Shown here: positions 49,572 through 57,401 of the stretch, piece by piece
How positions within the stretch are numbered: the first letter of the stretch is position 1
Layout of the letters: every line of letters begins with the position of its first letter
Assembly (NCBI RefSeq): GCF_037071985.1
Contig: NZ_JAXHDF010000016.1
Location: 1 to 64,000, forward strand
Length of the DNA: 64,000 nt
From: Pseudogracilibacillus sp037071985
GTDB lineage: Bacteria > Bacillota > Bacilli > Bacillales > Amphibacillaceae
Direction of reading: 5' to 3'
Notes under the pieces: generated by a model
Told to the model about the DNA's origin: nothing
What the model saw: only the letters and a program-made list of their open reading frames with translations
The model's database searches: none
Program-made: the position numbers and the translations under genes

Positions 49572-50615
49572 ATGATAAATATTAAAAGGCTTACGATGTT
49601 ATTATTACTTATGGCTTTATCAATTATTGTTGTAGCGTGTTCAAATAATGATAGTGAAAAAGCATCAACTAATGAAGGAAAATCTTCGGATGACGAAAAA
49701 GTAACCGTCAATCTGTATACCTCAGAGTCACAAGATCTTGTTGGGGAAATGATGAATGAATTTACCGCTCAAAATCCGAACATTAAAGTAGAGATATTCC
49801 GTACAGGTACTGAGGAATTAATTGCTAAATTAGAAGCAGAAAGATCGGCTGGAGGTATTGATGCAGATATGGTTTGGTTTGCTGATATTGATTATTTCAA
49901 TACTTTAGATGAAGAAGGTCTGCTTGAAGAATACCAATCCCCAAATGCGGAAGAAATTGATGAGAAATTTATTTATAACAACGGAAAATATTACGAAGTA
50001 CGTCAAATTTTCAATGTTCTAGCTTATAATACTGCACAAGTAAGTGAGCCGTTAACGTCATGGGAAGACTTATATCGTGAAGATTTAAAAGGAAAAATTG
50101 CCATGGCAAGTCCAGATTACTCTGGAGCAGCATTTTTAACATTGGCTACCATCGTTGATAATGATGATCTTGGTTGGGATTTCTATCAGTCTTTGAAAGA
50201 TAATGATTTAAAATTCGAACAAGGAAATGGTGCATTAGCTAGTAAAATTGCGAGCGGAGAGTATCACGCTGTATCAGTAGTTGACTTTATGGCTCTAAAT
50301 GCGAAGAACGAAGGTGCTCCTGTTGAGATAGTTTGGCCTGAAGAAGGAGCTGCAATCATTCCAACGCCGGTAGGAATTATGAAAGATTCAGAAGTGGTAG
50401 ACGCTTCAAAGAAAGTGTTGGATTTCTTATTATCTGAGGAAAATCAAGAAATGTTCAAAGAACAAGGTTATATTCCGGTAAATCCTAACGTAGGAGTTCC
50501 AGAAAACGCTCCAGCAGCGGATGAGATTGAGATAATGCCATTAGATCTGGACTTTATAAAGGAAAACAGAGAAGAATTAAAGTCAGAATTTAGTAATATT
50601 TTTGGTTCTAATTAA
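49572..50615 (+). CDS. ABC transporter substrate-binding lipoprotein (Fe3+/2-aminoethylphosphonate/spermidine type)
   Basis: A 347-residue lipoprotein with signal MLLLLMALSIIVVAC and the mature cysteine near 22. The fold is the two-lobe type: VNLYTSESQDLVGEMMNEF, WFADIDYFNTLDEEGLLEEY, SWEDLYREDLKGKIAMASPD, IPTPVGIMKDS. These features place it in the FbpA/PotD/PhnS-like group, but ligand residues cannot be assigned by eye. ATG 49572 follows AAAAGGTGG. It is the first gene of a five-gene cluster; a strong hairpin follows it. Confidence 0.87.
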   Translation: MINIKRLTMLLLLMALSIIVVACSNNDSEKASTNEGKSSDDEKVTVNLYTSESQDLVGEMMNEFTAQNPNIKVEIFRTGTEELIAKLEAERSAGGIDADMVWFADIDYFNTLDEEGLLEEYQSPNAEEIDEKFIYNNGKYYEVRQIFNVLAYNTAQVSEPLTSWEDLYREDLKGKIAMASPDYSGAAFLTLATIVDNDDLGWDFYQSLKDNDLKFEQGNGALASKIASGEYHAVSVVDFMALNAKNEGAPVEIVWPEEGAAIIPTPVGIMKDSEVVDASKKVLDFLLSEENQEMFKEQGYIPVNPNVGVPENAPAADEIEIMPLDLDFIKENREELKSEFSNIFGSN

Positions 50616-50639
50616 TAAAGAGTAATTTGGAAAACTTCA

Positions 50640-50674
50640 AAGCTGTCTTAGAAATAGTTTGGTTTCTAAGACAG
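50640..50674 (+). promoter_or_regulatory. Intercistronic hairpin after the substrate-binding protein
   Basis: AGCTGTCTTAGAAA and TTTCTAAGACAGCT form a 14-bp perfect stem without a T-tract. Such hairpins often protect the 3' end of the binding-protein message so that it accumulates above the permease message. Confidence 0.75.
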
Positions 50675-50704
50675 CTTATATAAAGTAAAGAAAGGATGAG
50701 AATA

Positions 50705-52426
50705 ATGTCCCAAATGCCTCCAGAAAAGAAGATATCAAAAAAACTGTCTGCATCCTTTTTTAACATACCAAATATAGTATGGTGGATCATCATTATTTTA
50801 TTAACATTTACAGTTTTTTATCCTTCGGTTGTACTTGTAATCGAGAGCTTTATGACCGATGGTAAGTTATCATTTTCAAATTATTTACATATATTTGATG
50901 CCCCTGAAATAGTAAAAAGTATGTTAAATAGTTTAATAGTAGTAATTCCTTCTACATTAATTTCTACTATATTAGCAGTAATTTTAGCTTGGCTAGTGTC
51001 TAGAACAGATTTACCCGGAAAAACTATTTGGCAAACATTACTAGTTATTCCTTATTTAATTCCTCCATTTATAGGTGCTATTTCATGGACATATTTATTA
51101 GGACCGGTTGGATTTTTAAATAAATGGTATATGGCTTTATTTAATGCGACCGATCCTCTGATAAATATATATAGCTTGGGTGGAATGACCTTTGTAATGT
51201 CCATTTATGGATTTGCTATTCCGTATATTATTATTCTACCTACTATGAAGAAAATTAATGCGTCGGTTGAAGAATCAGCACGTATATCAGGTGCCAGTAC
51301 ACTAAGAACGTTAAAAGATGTAACGATTCCGGTTCTTGCGCCAGCTATTTTCGGTGGTATGTTACTTCTATTTATGTATAATTTAGCGGACTTCGGGATT
51401 CCGGCTGTTTTAGGTGCTCCTGAACAAATAAATCTGATGACTACGCAAATTTATTATACAATTCTATCTACGGATATACCTAATAACTTGCAAATAGCGT
51501 CTGCTCAATCTATGTTACTTGTTTTAGTTGGAGTAATTGGCTTATATTTTTATTCTAAATTTACTAAGTCAAGTAAATATGTAGTAGTTAGTGGAAAAAG
51601 CGGGTCAGCTGAAAACACAAAATTAGGAGCTTGGCATTGGCTTGGACAACTTTTCTTGCTTTTCGTTGTTCTAACTACATTTATCGCACCAATGATGGCG
51701 ATATTAGTTACAAGTTTATCTAAAGTTTATGGACTGCCTGTAAGTATTTCTAATTTAACATTAAGTAATTTCCTTAAACTTTTTGAATTAGAATACATTC
51801 AGCGATCATTATTTAATAGTTTGTCACTCTCTGTAACAGCAGGCTTGATCGTAGGGTTTTGTGGACTTATTATTGCGTATATGACTATTCGAGGTAAGGC
51901 TAAAGGCGCTGGAATTATGACTGCTTTAGTAGCGATACCATATGCAGTTCCAGGTACTATTGTTGCTTTAGCAATGATTATGGCATTCTCCCAACCACTC
52001 CCTATTATTGGCTGGAAGTTATATAGTACATATGCAATTTTATTGGTTGCATATATTGCTAGATTTATGAATTTAGGTGTGACTACCCTTTCTGGTGCAA
52101 TTGGCCAAATCGATCCGTCATTGGAAGAAGCCAGTAGGATATCAGGTGCGTCGCGAGCAAGATCCTTTGCTGACGTAATGTTCCCTTTACTCAGACCAAG
52201 TTTGTATAGTGCCTTCTTTTTAGTCATGATCCCTGCACTGGGAGAAATTTCGCTTTCCGCATTATTATGGTCTGTAGGAAATGAAACAATAGGGGTATCA
52301 GTATTCTCGACCCAGATGGAAGGAAAGGTTACTTTAACTGCGGCATTAGCTATCTTACTATTGTCATTTACCATTATATTAAATTTAGTAGTTCGAATTG
52401 TTTCAAGAGGACGGGTCGGAATTTAA
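50705..52426 (+). CDS. ABC transporter permease with two fused permease domains
   Basis: A 573-residue protein with about 12 membrane helices in two homologous halves, like FbpB-type permeases. Each half has an ATPase-contacting EAA loop: EESARISGASTLRTLKDVTIPVLAPAI near 200 and EEASRISGASRARSFADVMFPLLRPSL near 490. The fusion provides both membrane subunits in one chain, so no second permease gene is needed. The start is ATG 50705 after GAAAGGATGAG. Confidence 0.92.
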   Translation: MSQMPPEKKISKKLSASFFNIPNIVWWIIIILLTFTVFYPSVVLVIESFMTDGKLSFSNYLHIFDAPEIVKSMLNSLIVVIPSTLISTILAVILAWLVSRTDLPGKTIWQTLLVIPYLIPPFIGAISWTYLLGPVGFLNKWYMALFNATDPLINIYSLGGMTFVMSIYGFAIPYIIILPTMKKINASVEESARISGASTLRTLKDVTIPVLAPAIFGGMLLLFMYNLADFGIPAVLGAPEQINLMTTQIYYTILSTDIPNNLQIASAQSMLLVLVGVIGLYFYSKFTKSSKYVVVSGKSGSAENTKLGAWHWLGQLFLLFVVLTTFIAPMMAILVTSLSKVYGLPVSISNLTLSNFLKLFELEYIQRSLFNSLSLSVTAGLIVGFCGLIIAYMTIRGKAKGAGIMTALVAIPYAVPGTIVALAMIMAFSQPLPIIGWKLYSTYAILLVAYIARFMNLGVTTLSGAIGQIDPSLEEASRISGASRARSFADVMFPLLRPSLYSAFFLVMIPALGEISLSALLWSVGNETIGVSVFSTQMEGKVTLTAALAILLLSFTIILNLVVRIVSRGRVGI

Positions 52427-52445
52427 GAGTGCTAGGAGGAAAAAG

Positions 52446-53495
52446 ATGAGTACATTAATTTTTGATAATATTACAAAAAAATACGGAAATAAAACTGTAG
52501 TTAATAATTTCAATGCGAAAATAAATCAGAATGAGCTAATCACAATTGTAGGACCTTCAGGATGCGGAAAAACAACAACATTAAGAATGATAGCAGGGTT
52601 TGTTGAGCCTACTACAGGAATTATTAAAGTTGGTGATCAAGAGCTTGTAAATAAGGAAAAAAATCACTTTTTAGAACCAGAAAAAAGAGAGATAGGGATG
52701 GTTTTTCAATCGTATGCAGTCTGGCCGCATATGGATGTTTTTAAGAACGTCTCTTACCCTCTGAAAATTCGAAAAGTTAATAAAAGCGAATTAGCTAGAA
52801 GAACAAGAGAGGTATTAAAATTAGTTCATTTAGAAAAGTATGAAAATAGTTTCGTCCATGAATTGTCTGGTGGACAGCAACAAAGGGTTGCTCTAGCTAG
52901 AGCGTTAGTAATGGAACCGCAATTATTATTACTTGACGAACCACTTTCAAACTTAGATGCTGCTTTAAGAGAGTCAATGAGAAGTGAAATTAAAGAAATT
53001 CAACGTAAGTTAGATGTAACGATTATTAATGTAACCCATGACCAAATTGAAGCCATGACAATGTCTGATCGAGTTATTATAATGGATCATGGAAATATAA
53101 AACAGATTGGTACACCAGAGGAAATCTATAATGATCCTGCCGATTCTTTTGTTGCTAAGTTTATTGGTTCAGCAAATCTTCTTGATTGTCACCATATTAA
53201 GACAGAAGGTTCTTCGATGACGATCAAAGTTTTAGGAGTTGAAATGGATGTAAATACAAAAGACATCCAACAAAAGGAAGGTAAATTATGTGTCAGACCT
53301 CACCATATTGTCATCGATAACTCGTCGCACTTAATTGGAAAGATAGTAAGAAGGCTTTATCAAGGAGATCGGGTAGAATTCCATATTGAGACGAAAGGCC
53401 AAGTAGTTAGAATGATCACTGATGCAAAAGAAAAATATAAAGTTGATGATAAAATTGGCATTAAATTTGTCGAAGGAATTTGGTTAGATAACTAA
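52446..53495 (+). CDS. ABC transporter ATP-binding protein
   Basis: A 349-residue ATPase with Walker A GPSGCGKTTT, Q-loop VFQSYAVWPHM, signature LSGGQQQRVALARAL, Walker B LLLLDEPLSNLD and the H-loop histidine in VTHDQ. Residues after about 240 form a TOBE-type domain, as in iron, polyamine and phosphonate importers. ATG 52446 follows CTAGGAGG; the frame overlapping the permease gene has no start site of its own. Confidence 0.94.
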   Translation: MSTLIFDNITKKYGNKTVVNNFNAKINQNELITIVGPSGCGKTTTLRMIAGFVEPTTGIIKVGDQELVNKEKNHFLEPEKREIGMVFQSYAVWPHMDVFKNVSYPLKIRKVNKSELARRTREVLKLVHLEKYENSFVHELSGGQQQRVALARALVMEPQLLLLDEPLSNLDAALRESMRSEIKEIQRKLDVTIINVTHDQIEAMTMSDRVIIMDHGNIKQIGTPEEIYNDPADSFVAKFIGSANLLDCHHIKTEGSSMTIKVLGVEMDVNTKDIQQKEGKLCVRPHHIVIDNSSHLIGKIVRRLYQGDRVEFHIETKGQVVRMITDAKEKYKVDDKIGIKFVEGIWLDN

Positions 53496-53517
53496 TTTAA
53501 AATAGGATTGATTAAAA

Positions 53518-54252
53518 ATGAAAATTAAAATTTTAGGCTATTGGGGTGGATATCCATCACAAGGCGGAGCTACTGCAGGCTATTTAATAACTACTGAGGA
53601 AGGACAGATATTACTAGATTGCGGAAGCGGGGTAATGAGTAAATTATCGTTGCACACTAAAGTGGAGAATCTTAATGCTGTAATTCTTTCTCATTTACAT
53701 TTTGACCATACAGCCGATATAGGGATTTTACAATATGCTGCTGTAGGTGCGCTTAGAACGGAAAAAATGAAAAATAAATTAAAGGTGTATGCTCCAACAG
53801 AACCTGCAAGTAATTGGAAGGCAATTCAAAGTGAAGAAACTGAATTTCTGCCTATAGATGAGAGTAGAACTATTTATACGGCAGGCCTAAAAATTGAATT
53901 TAAATCTGTTACCCATACAATTCCTTGCTATGCGGTAAAGTTCACATATAAAGATAAAGTGTTTGTTTACTCAGCAGATACAGCTTATGACGAAAGTTTA
54001 ATTGACTTTGCACAAGGTGCCGACATATTTATTTGTGAGGCAACCATTTGTCCCGGTAGTATTCATACGGTTGGAACCGGCCATATGGATGCTACAGAAG
54101 CGGGACAAATTGCTAAAAAGGCGAATGTAAAGCAATTGATTTTAACACATTTACCTCATGATGGCGACTTTCAACTAATGAAAGAACAAGCTGAAGAAGC
54201 CTTTGGTAATCGAGTGTTTTTACCAATGGAAACAGAAGAGTTGTTTTTATAG
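53518..54252 (+). CDS. MBL-fold metallo-hydrolase
   Basis: A 244-residue metallo-beta-lactamase-fold hydrolase. The metal motif is HLHFDHTAD, with further ligands in VFVYSADTAYD and LILTHLPH. The N-terminus KILGYWGGYPSQGGATAGYLI resembles the RNase Z/PhnP-like branch represented by Bacillus YhfI. These enzymes cleave phosphodiesters or cyclic phosphates. Being in an ABC importer operon, it may process the imported compound, which is inference. A weak AAAATAGGA ribosome site lies before ATG 53518. Confidence 0.85.
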   Translation: MKIKILGYWGGYPSQGGATAGYLITTEEGQILLDCGSGVMSKLSLHTKVENLNAVILSHLHFDHTADIGILQYAAVGALRTEKMKNKLKVYAPTEPASNWKAIQSEETEFLPIDESRTIYTAGLKIEFKSVTHTIPCYAVKFTYKDKVFVYSADTAYDESLIDFAQGADIFICEATICPGSIHTVGTGHMDATEAGQIAKKANVKQLILTHLPHDGDFQLMKEQAEEAFGNRVFLPMETEELFL

Positions 54253-54283
54253 TCATTTGACAATTAAGAAAAGGTGGATATAA

Positions 54284-55138
54284 ATGTATAAATTACTTGC
54301 ATTGGATATGGATGGGACTCTTTTAAATAATAAAAAAGTCATTACTGAAGAAGTAAGACAGGAAATAAATAATTTATTAAAGAAAGACATAAAAGTAACT
54401 ATTGCAACGGGAAGGTTTCCCGCATCAGTTTGGTTACATGGACAATCATTAAATTTAACAAGCCCTTTAGTTGCTTTGAATGGAGCGGTAATTTTAGAAC
54501 CAGTAAATGGAGAATCAATAGAAACAAGTCCTCTACCATCCAAAGTTGCAAAAAAGATAGCAGATTTTGCTCAAAAGAATAATGTGTATGTTCATTTTTA
54601 CGGATATAATGTTTTATATGTTGAGAAAACGAATGATATGAATCAAAGATGGGCGATTGCAAATGTGGTGATGGACGAAGCAAAGGAATTAACAGAAACG
54701 AATTATAGAGATCAACTTGCCCATTTCAGCTTGGAAGAGGTAGGTAATCTCTCAGATTTTGTAACTAAAGCAGATCACCCAGCTTTATTTAAAGCAACAA
54801 TTATTGATGAAGACACAGATCTGATAGAAAAGCTCTATCAAGATATAAGCAATTGGTCAGAATTGAATGTAACACGAACAGGGAAAAGAAGATTCGATAT
54901 AAATTTAGCGGGAGTAAGTAAAAAAACAGCTTTAATTGATATTTGTAAAAGGCTTGGAGTTAAGCAAAGAGAAGTAGTGGCAGCCGGAGATTACGATAAT
55001 GATGCAGAAATGATAAATTGGGCAGGTTTAGGGGTTGCTATGGAAAATGGTAATGACTTTATTAAAGAAATGGCTGATGATATAACCACTTCAAATGAAG
55101 AAAATGGAGTTGCTGAATTGATTAAAAAGCATTTTTAA
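54284..55138 (+). CDS. Cof-type HAD-IIB hydrolase
   Basis: A 284-residue sugar-phosphatase-like HAD protein with motif I LDMDGTLLNN, motif II IATGR, a type IIB cap (about 85-200), motif III lysine, and motif IV AAGDYDNDAEMI. It probably dephosphorylates a small sugar phosphate or cofactor. It is last in the ABC-MBL cluster. ATG 54284 follows AAAAGGTGGA. Confidence 0.9.
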   Translation: MYKLLALDMDGTLLNNKKVITEEVRQEINNLLKKDIKVTIATGRFPASVWLHGQSLNLTSPLVALNGAVILEPVNGESIETSPLPSKVAKKIADFAQKNNVYVHFYGYNVLYVEKTNDMNQRWAIANVVMDEAKELTETNYRDQLAHFSLEEVGNLSDFVTKADHPALFKATIIDEDTDLIEKLYQDISNWSELNVTRTGKRRFDINLAGVSKKTALIDICKRLGVKQREVVAAGDYDNDAEMINWAGLGVAMENGNDFIKEMADDITTSNEENGVAELIKKHF

Positions 55139-55240
55139 AAAATACGATTAAACCCATTAGTTTGAACTCAGTATCGTGAATATTTATTGCTATTAATTTT
55201 TTCATCCGCTATTATAATTTTTTTATAAATACATTTTAGC

Positions 55241-55638
55241 GGAATCGCTCAATTCGAGTTGAAGTCGTGCAATTCGGGGTGAAAGTCGCGCAATCACTTC
55301 GGAAGTCGCGCGAGTCAAGTTAAAAGTCGCGCAATCACGTTGGAAGTCACTCAATTCGAGGTAAAAGTCGCGCAATTAGCGTGAAAGTTGCGCGAGTCGA
55401 GGTAGAAGTCGCTCAATTAGCGTGAAAGTTGCGCAATTCGGGGTGAAAGTCGCTCGATCACTTCGGAAGTCGCGCGAGTCAAGTTAAAAGTCGCGCAATC
55501 ACGTCGGAAGTCGCTCAATTCGGATTGAAGTCGCGCAATTCGGGGTAAAAGTCGCGCAATCGCGTCAGAAGTCGCTCAATTCGAGTTGAAGTCGCGCAAT
55601 TAGCGTGAAAGTCGCGCAAGTTATGTTAGAAGTCTTTG
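55241..55638. repeat. Tandem array of a 20-21 bp repeat (about 20 units)
   Basis: About twenty units built on the core AAGTCGCGCAATT follow each other every 20 or 21 bases (for example AAAAGTCGCGCAATCACGTT and GAAAGTTGCGCAATTCGGGGT). A 90-base block starting at 55269 recurs 164 bases later at 55433 with about four differences, which shows expansion by block duplication. No spacers separate the units, so it is not a CRISPR. No reading frame stays open. The same family is found at 43597-43760. The G+C content stands out against the A/T-rich flanks. The preceding 100 bases (55139-55240) hold no gene. Confidence 0.88.
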
Positions 55639-55782
55639 CAAACATATAGCTTGTTTGAGAAATGTTGATTCTTTAAGTTTTTTAAAAGAAAAAAAGTCCC
55701 ATTTGTGAGGATTTGATATGCTCCCCTGTAGGTAGACTGATTTTAAATAAATAAAATCTGGTTACTTATAGGGGAGCTTTTT

Positions 55783-56466
55783 ATGTCAAATAAAAGAAGC
55801 CGTTCTTTAAAAGAAAAAGTTGAAATATTAAATGCTTATGAATCGGGGAATCATTCTTTAAGTGAATTATACGATCTTTATAATGTGTATCCTAGTTCAA
55901 TTAAGGACTGGAAATATAAGTATGAAAGGTATGGGATAGAAGGATTAAAGGAATCTAACACCTGGAATAAATACTCTAAAGAATTAAAATTAGCTGCCAT
56001 AAAAGATTATGAATCTGGTAATTATTCTTTAAGACAAGTGGTTAGAAAATATGAAATTTCGGATGCTAAAGTTTTGAGGGATTGGATTAAGAAGTATAAT
56101 GGTCATAGAGAGATTAAGAGTGCCGGGAAAGGACGGAATCATTCTATGACTAAAGGAAGATCCACTTCGTGGAAAGAGAGAATTGATATTGTTTACTATT
56201 GCTTATCTGTGGACAAGAATTACCAGGAAACAGCTGTTAAATATAAAGTGTCCTACCAACAAGTTTATCAATGGGTTAGAAAGTATGAATCTGGCGGTAT
56301 AGATGCATTAAAGGACAGACGCGGAAGAAATAAAACAGAAGAAGAGTTAACTCCAGAAGAGAAAATGAAATTGGAAATAAAGAGAATCGCAAAAGAAAAT
56401 GAACGATTAAGAGCGGAGAATGCATTTTTAAAAAAGTTGGAGGAAATAGAAAGGAGGCGGTCTTAA
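55783..56466 (+). CDS. IS3-family transposase OrfA
   Basis: A 227-residue protein with repeated helix-turn-helix units at about 1-50, 60-100 and 130-175 (LSELYDLYNVYPSSIKDWKYKYE, LRQVVRKYEISDAKVLRDWIKKY, ETAVKYKVSYQQVYQWVRKYE) and a C-terminal leucine-zipper-like helix (KRIAKENERLRAENAFLKKLEEIE). Longer than minimal OrfA proteins, as in IS150-type elements. It binds the IS ends. The slippery A6G lies 30 bases before its stop. Confidence 0.92.
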   Translation: MSNKRSRSLKEKVEILNAYESGNHSLSELYDLYNVYPSSIKDWKYKYERYGIEGLKESNTWNKYSKELKLAAIKDYESGNYSLRQVVRKYEISDAKVLRDWIKKYNGHREIKSAGKGRNHSMTKGRSTSWKERIDIVYYCLSVDKNYQETAVKYKVSYQQVYQWVRKYESGGIDALKDRRGRNKTEEELTPEEKMKLEIKRIAKENERLRAENAFLKKLEEIERRRS

Positions 56467-57344
56467 GTAAAGTTCGTCAAGAACATAAGTATTTAGCAAT
56501 CAAAGAACTAAATGAAAATGAAGGGTTTAATATATCTTTATTATGTGAAATAGCCGTTATTGCACGTTCAGCGTACTATAAATGGGATAAACGAATACCT
56601 TCTCCGGAAGAACGATTGAACGAAAAAATTCTTGAAGAAATTAAAGAGTTGCATAAAAAACATGATGGGATTTTGGGTTATCGTAGAATGACGCTGTATA
56701 TAAATCGTTTATTTAAAAATAGCTATAACAAAAAGAGAATCCGAAGGATTATGAAAATCGCAGGCATAGAATCTGTTATTAGAAGAAAAAAGAATCGATA
56801 TGTAAAATCTACTCCGCAACATGTTGCGGAAAACACGCTAAATAGAGACTTTACAGCAGAAAAGCCAAATCAGAAATGGGTAACAGATGTTACTGAATTT
56901 AAATATGGTCATTCAAAGAAAGCCTATTTAAGTGCTATTTTGGACTTATATGATAACACTATTGTCAGCTATGTAGTTGGTCATTCAAATAATAATCAAC
57001 TTGTATTTGAAACATTGGATAATGCCATCCAAACATTATCGGCAACAAAGCCATTAATCCATAGTGATCGTGGATATCAGTATACTTCTTATCCATTTAA
57101 ACGGAAAATTGATGAAGCAAAGATGACACAAAGTATGTCAAGGGTCGGAAAGTGTATTGATAATGGACCAATAGAGGCATTTTGGGGAACAATAAAATGC
57201 GAAAAATATTATTTAAATAAATATGATACTTTTGAAGAACTCGTAAAGGCAATAGATGAATACATATATTTTTTCAATTACGAACGATTACAAGAAAGAT
57301 TAAACGGCCTTAGCCCCATGGAATTTAGGGCTAAGGCCGCTTAA
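56430..57344 (+). CDS. IS3-family transposase OrfB (made by -1 frameshift)
   Basis: The catalytic half of the transposase, in frame -1 relative to orfA. The heptamer A AAA AAG at 56430-56436 is placed exactly for a -1 slip, giving an OrfAB fusion that continues RKEAVLSKVRQEHKYLAIKE. The domain contains the HTH_21 region (KKHDGILGYRRMTLYINR) and the DDE integrase core: WVTDVTEF, the second aspartate in HSDRGYQYTS and the glutamate in PIEAFWGTIKCEKY. It ends near the right inverted repeat. A TTG at 56616 is the only internal candidate for separate initiation. Confidence 0.9.
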   Translation, partial: KKVGGNRKEAVLSKVRQEHKYLAIKELNENEGFNISLLCEIAVIARSAYYKWDKRIPSPEERLNEKILEEIKELHKKHDGILGYRRMTLYINRLFKNSYNKKRIRRIMKIAGIESVIRRKKNRYVKSTPQHVAENTLNRDFTAEKPNQKWVTDVTEFKYGHSKKAYLSAILDLYDNTIVSYVVGHSNNNQLVFETLDNAIQTLSATKPLIHSDRGYQYTSYPFKRKIDEAKMTQSMSRVGKCIDNGPIEAFWGTIKCEKYYLNKYDTFEELVKAIDEYIYFFNYERLQERLNGLSPMEFRAKAA

Positions 57345-57401
57345 GCACATTTTATTATTCCACTGTCTACTTGACAGGGAGCAGTTCACTTTTTACATTC
57401 T

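Larger units (their letters stand above)
55719..57383 (+). mobile_element. IS3-family insertion sequence (two-frame transposase)
   Basis: About 1665 bp with imperfect terminal inverted repeats: left TGCTCCCCTGTAGGTAGAC, right (reverse complement) TGCTCCCTGTCAAGTAGAC. It contains orfA and a -1 shifted orfB. No clear 3-5 bp target duplication is seen at these ends (GATA on the left, GTTC on the right), so the exact boundaries may lie a few bases off or the duplication has been lost. Both frames are intact, so the element may still be active. It lies just after the large tandem array. Confidence 0.9.

Noticed and set aside
50640..50674. Terminator between the binding protein and the permease
   Set aside because: The 14-bp stem is strong but lacks a T-tract, so an intercistronic stabilising hairpin is more likely.
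55241..55638. CRISPR array
   Set aside because: Units follow each other directly every 20-21 bases with no unique spacers, and no cas genes are nearby. It is a minisatellite-like tandem repeat.
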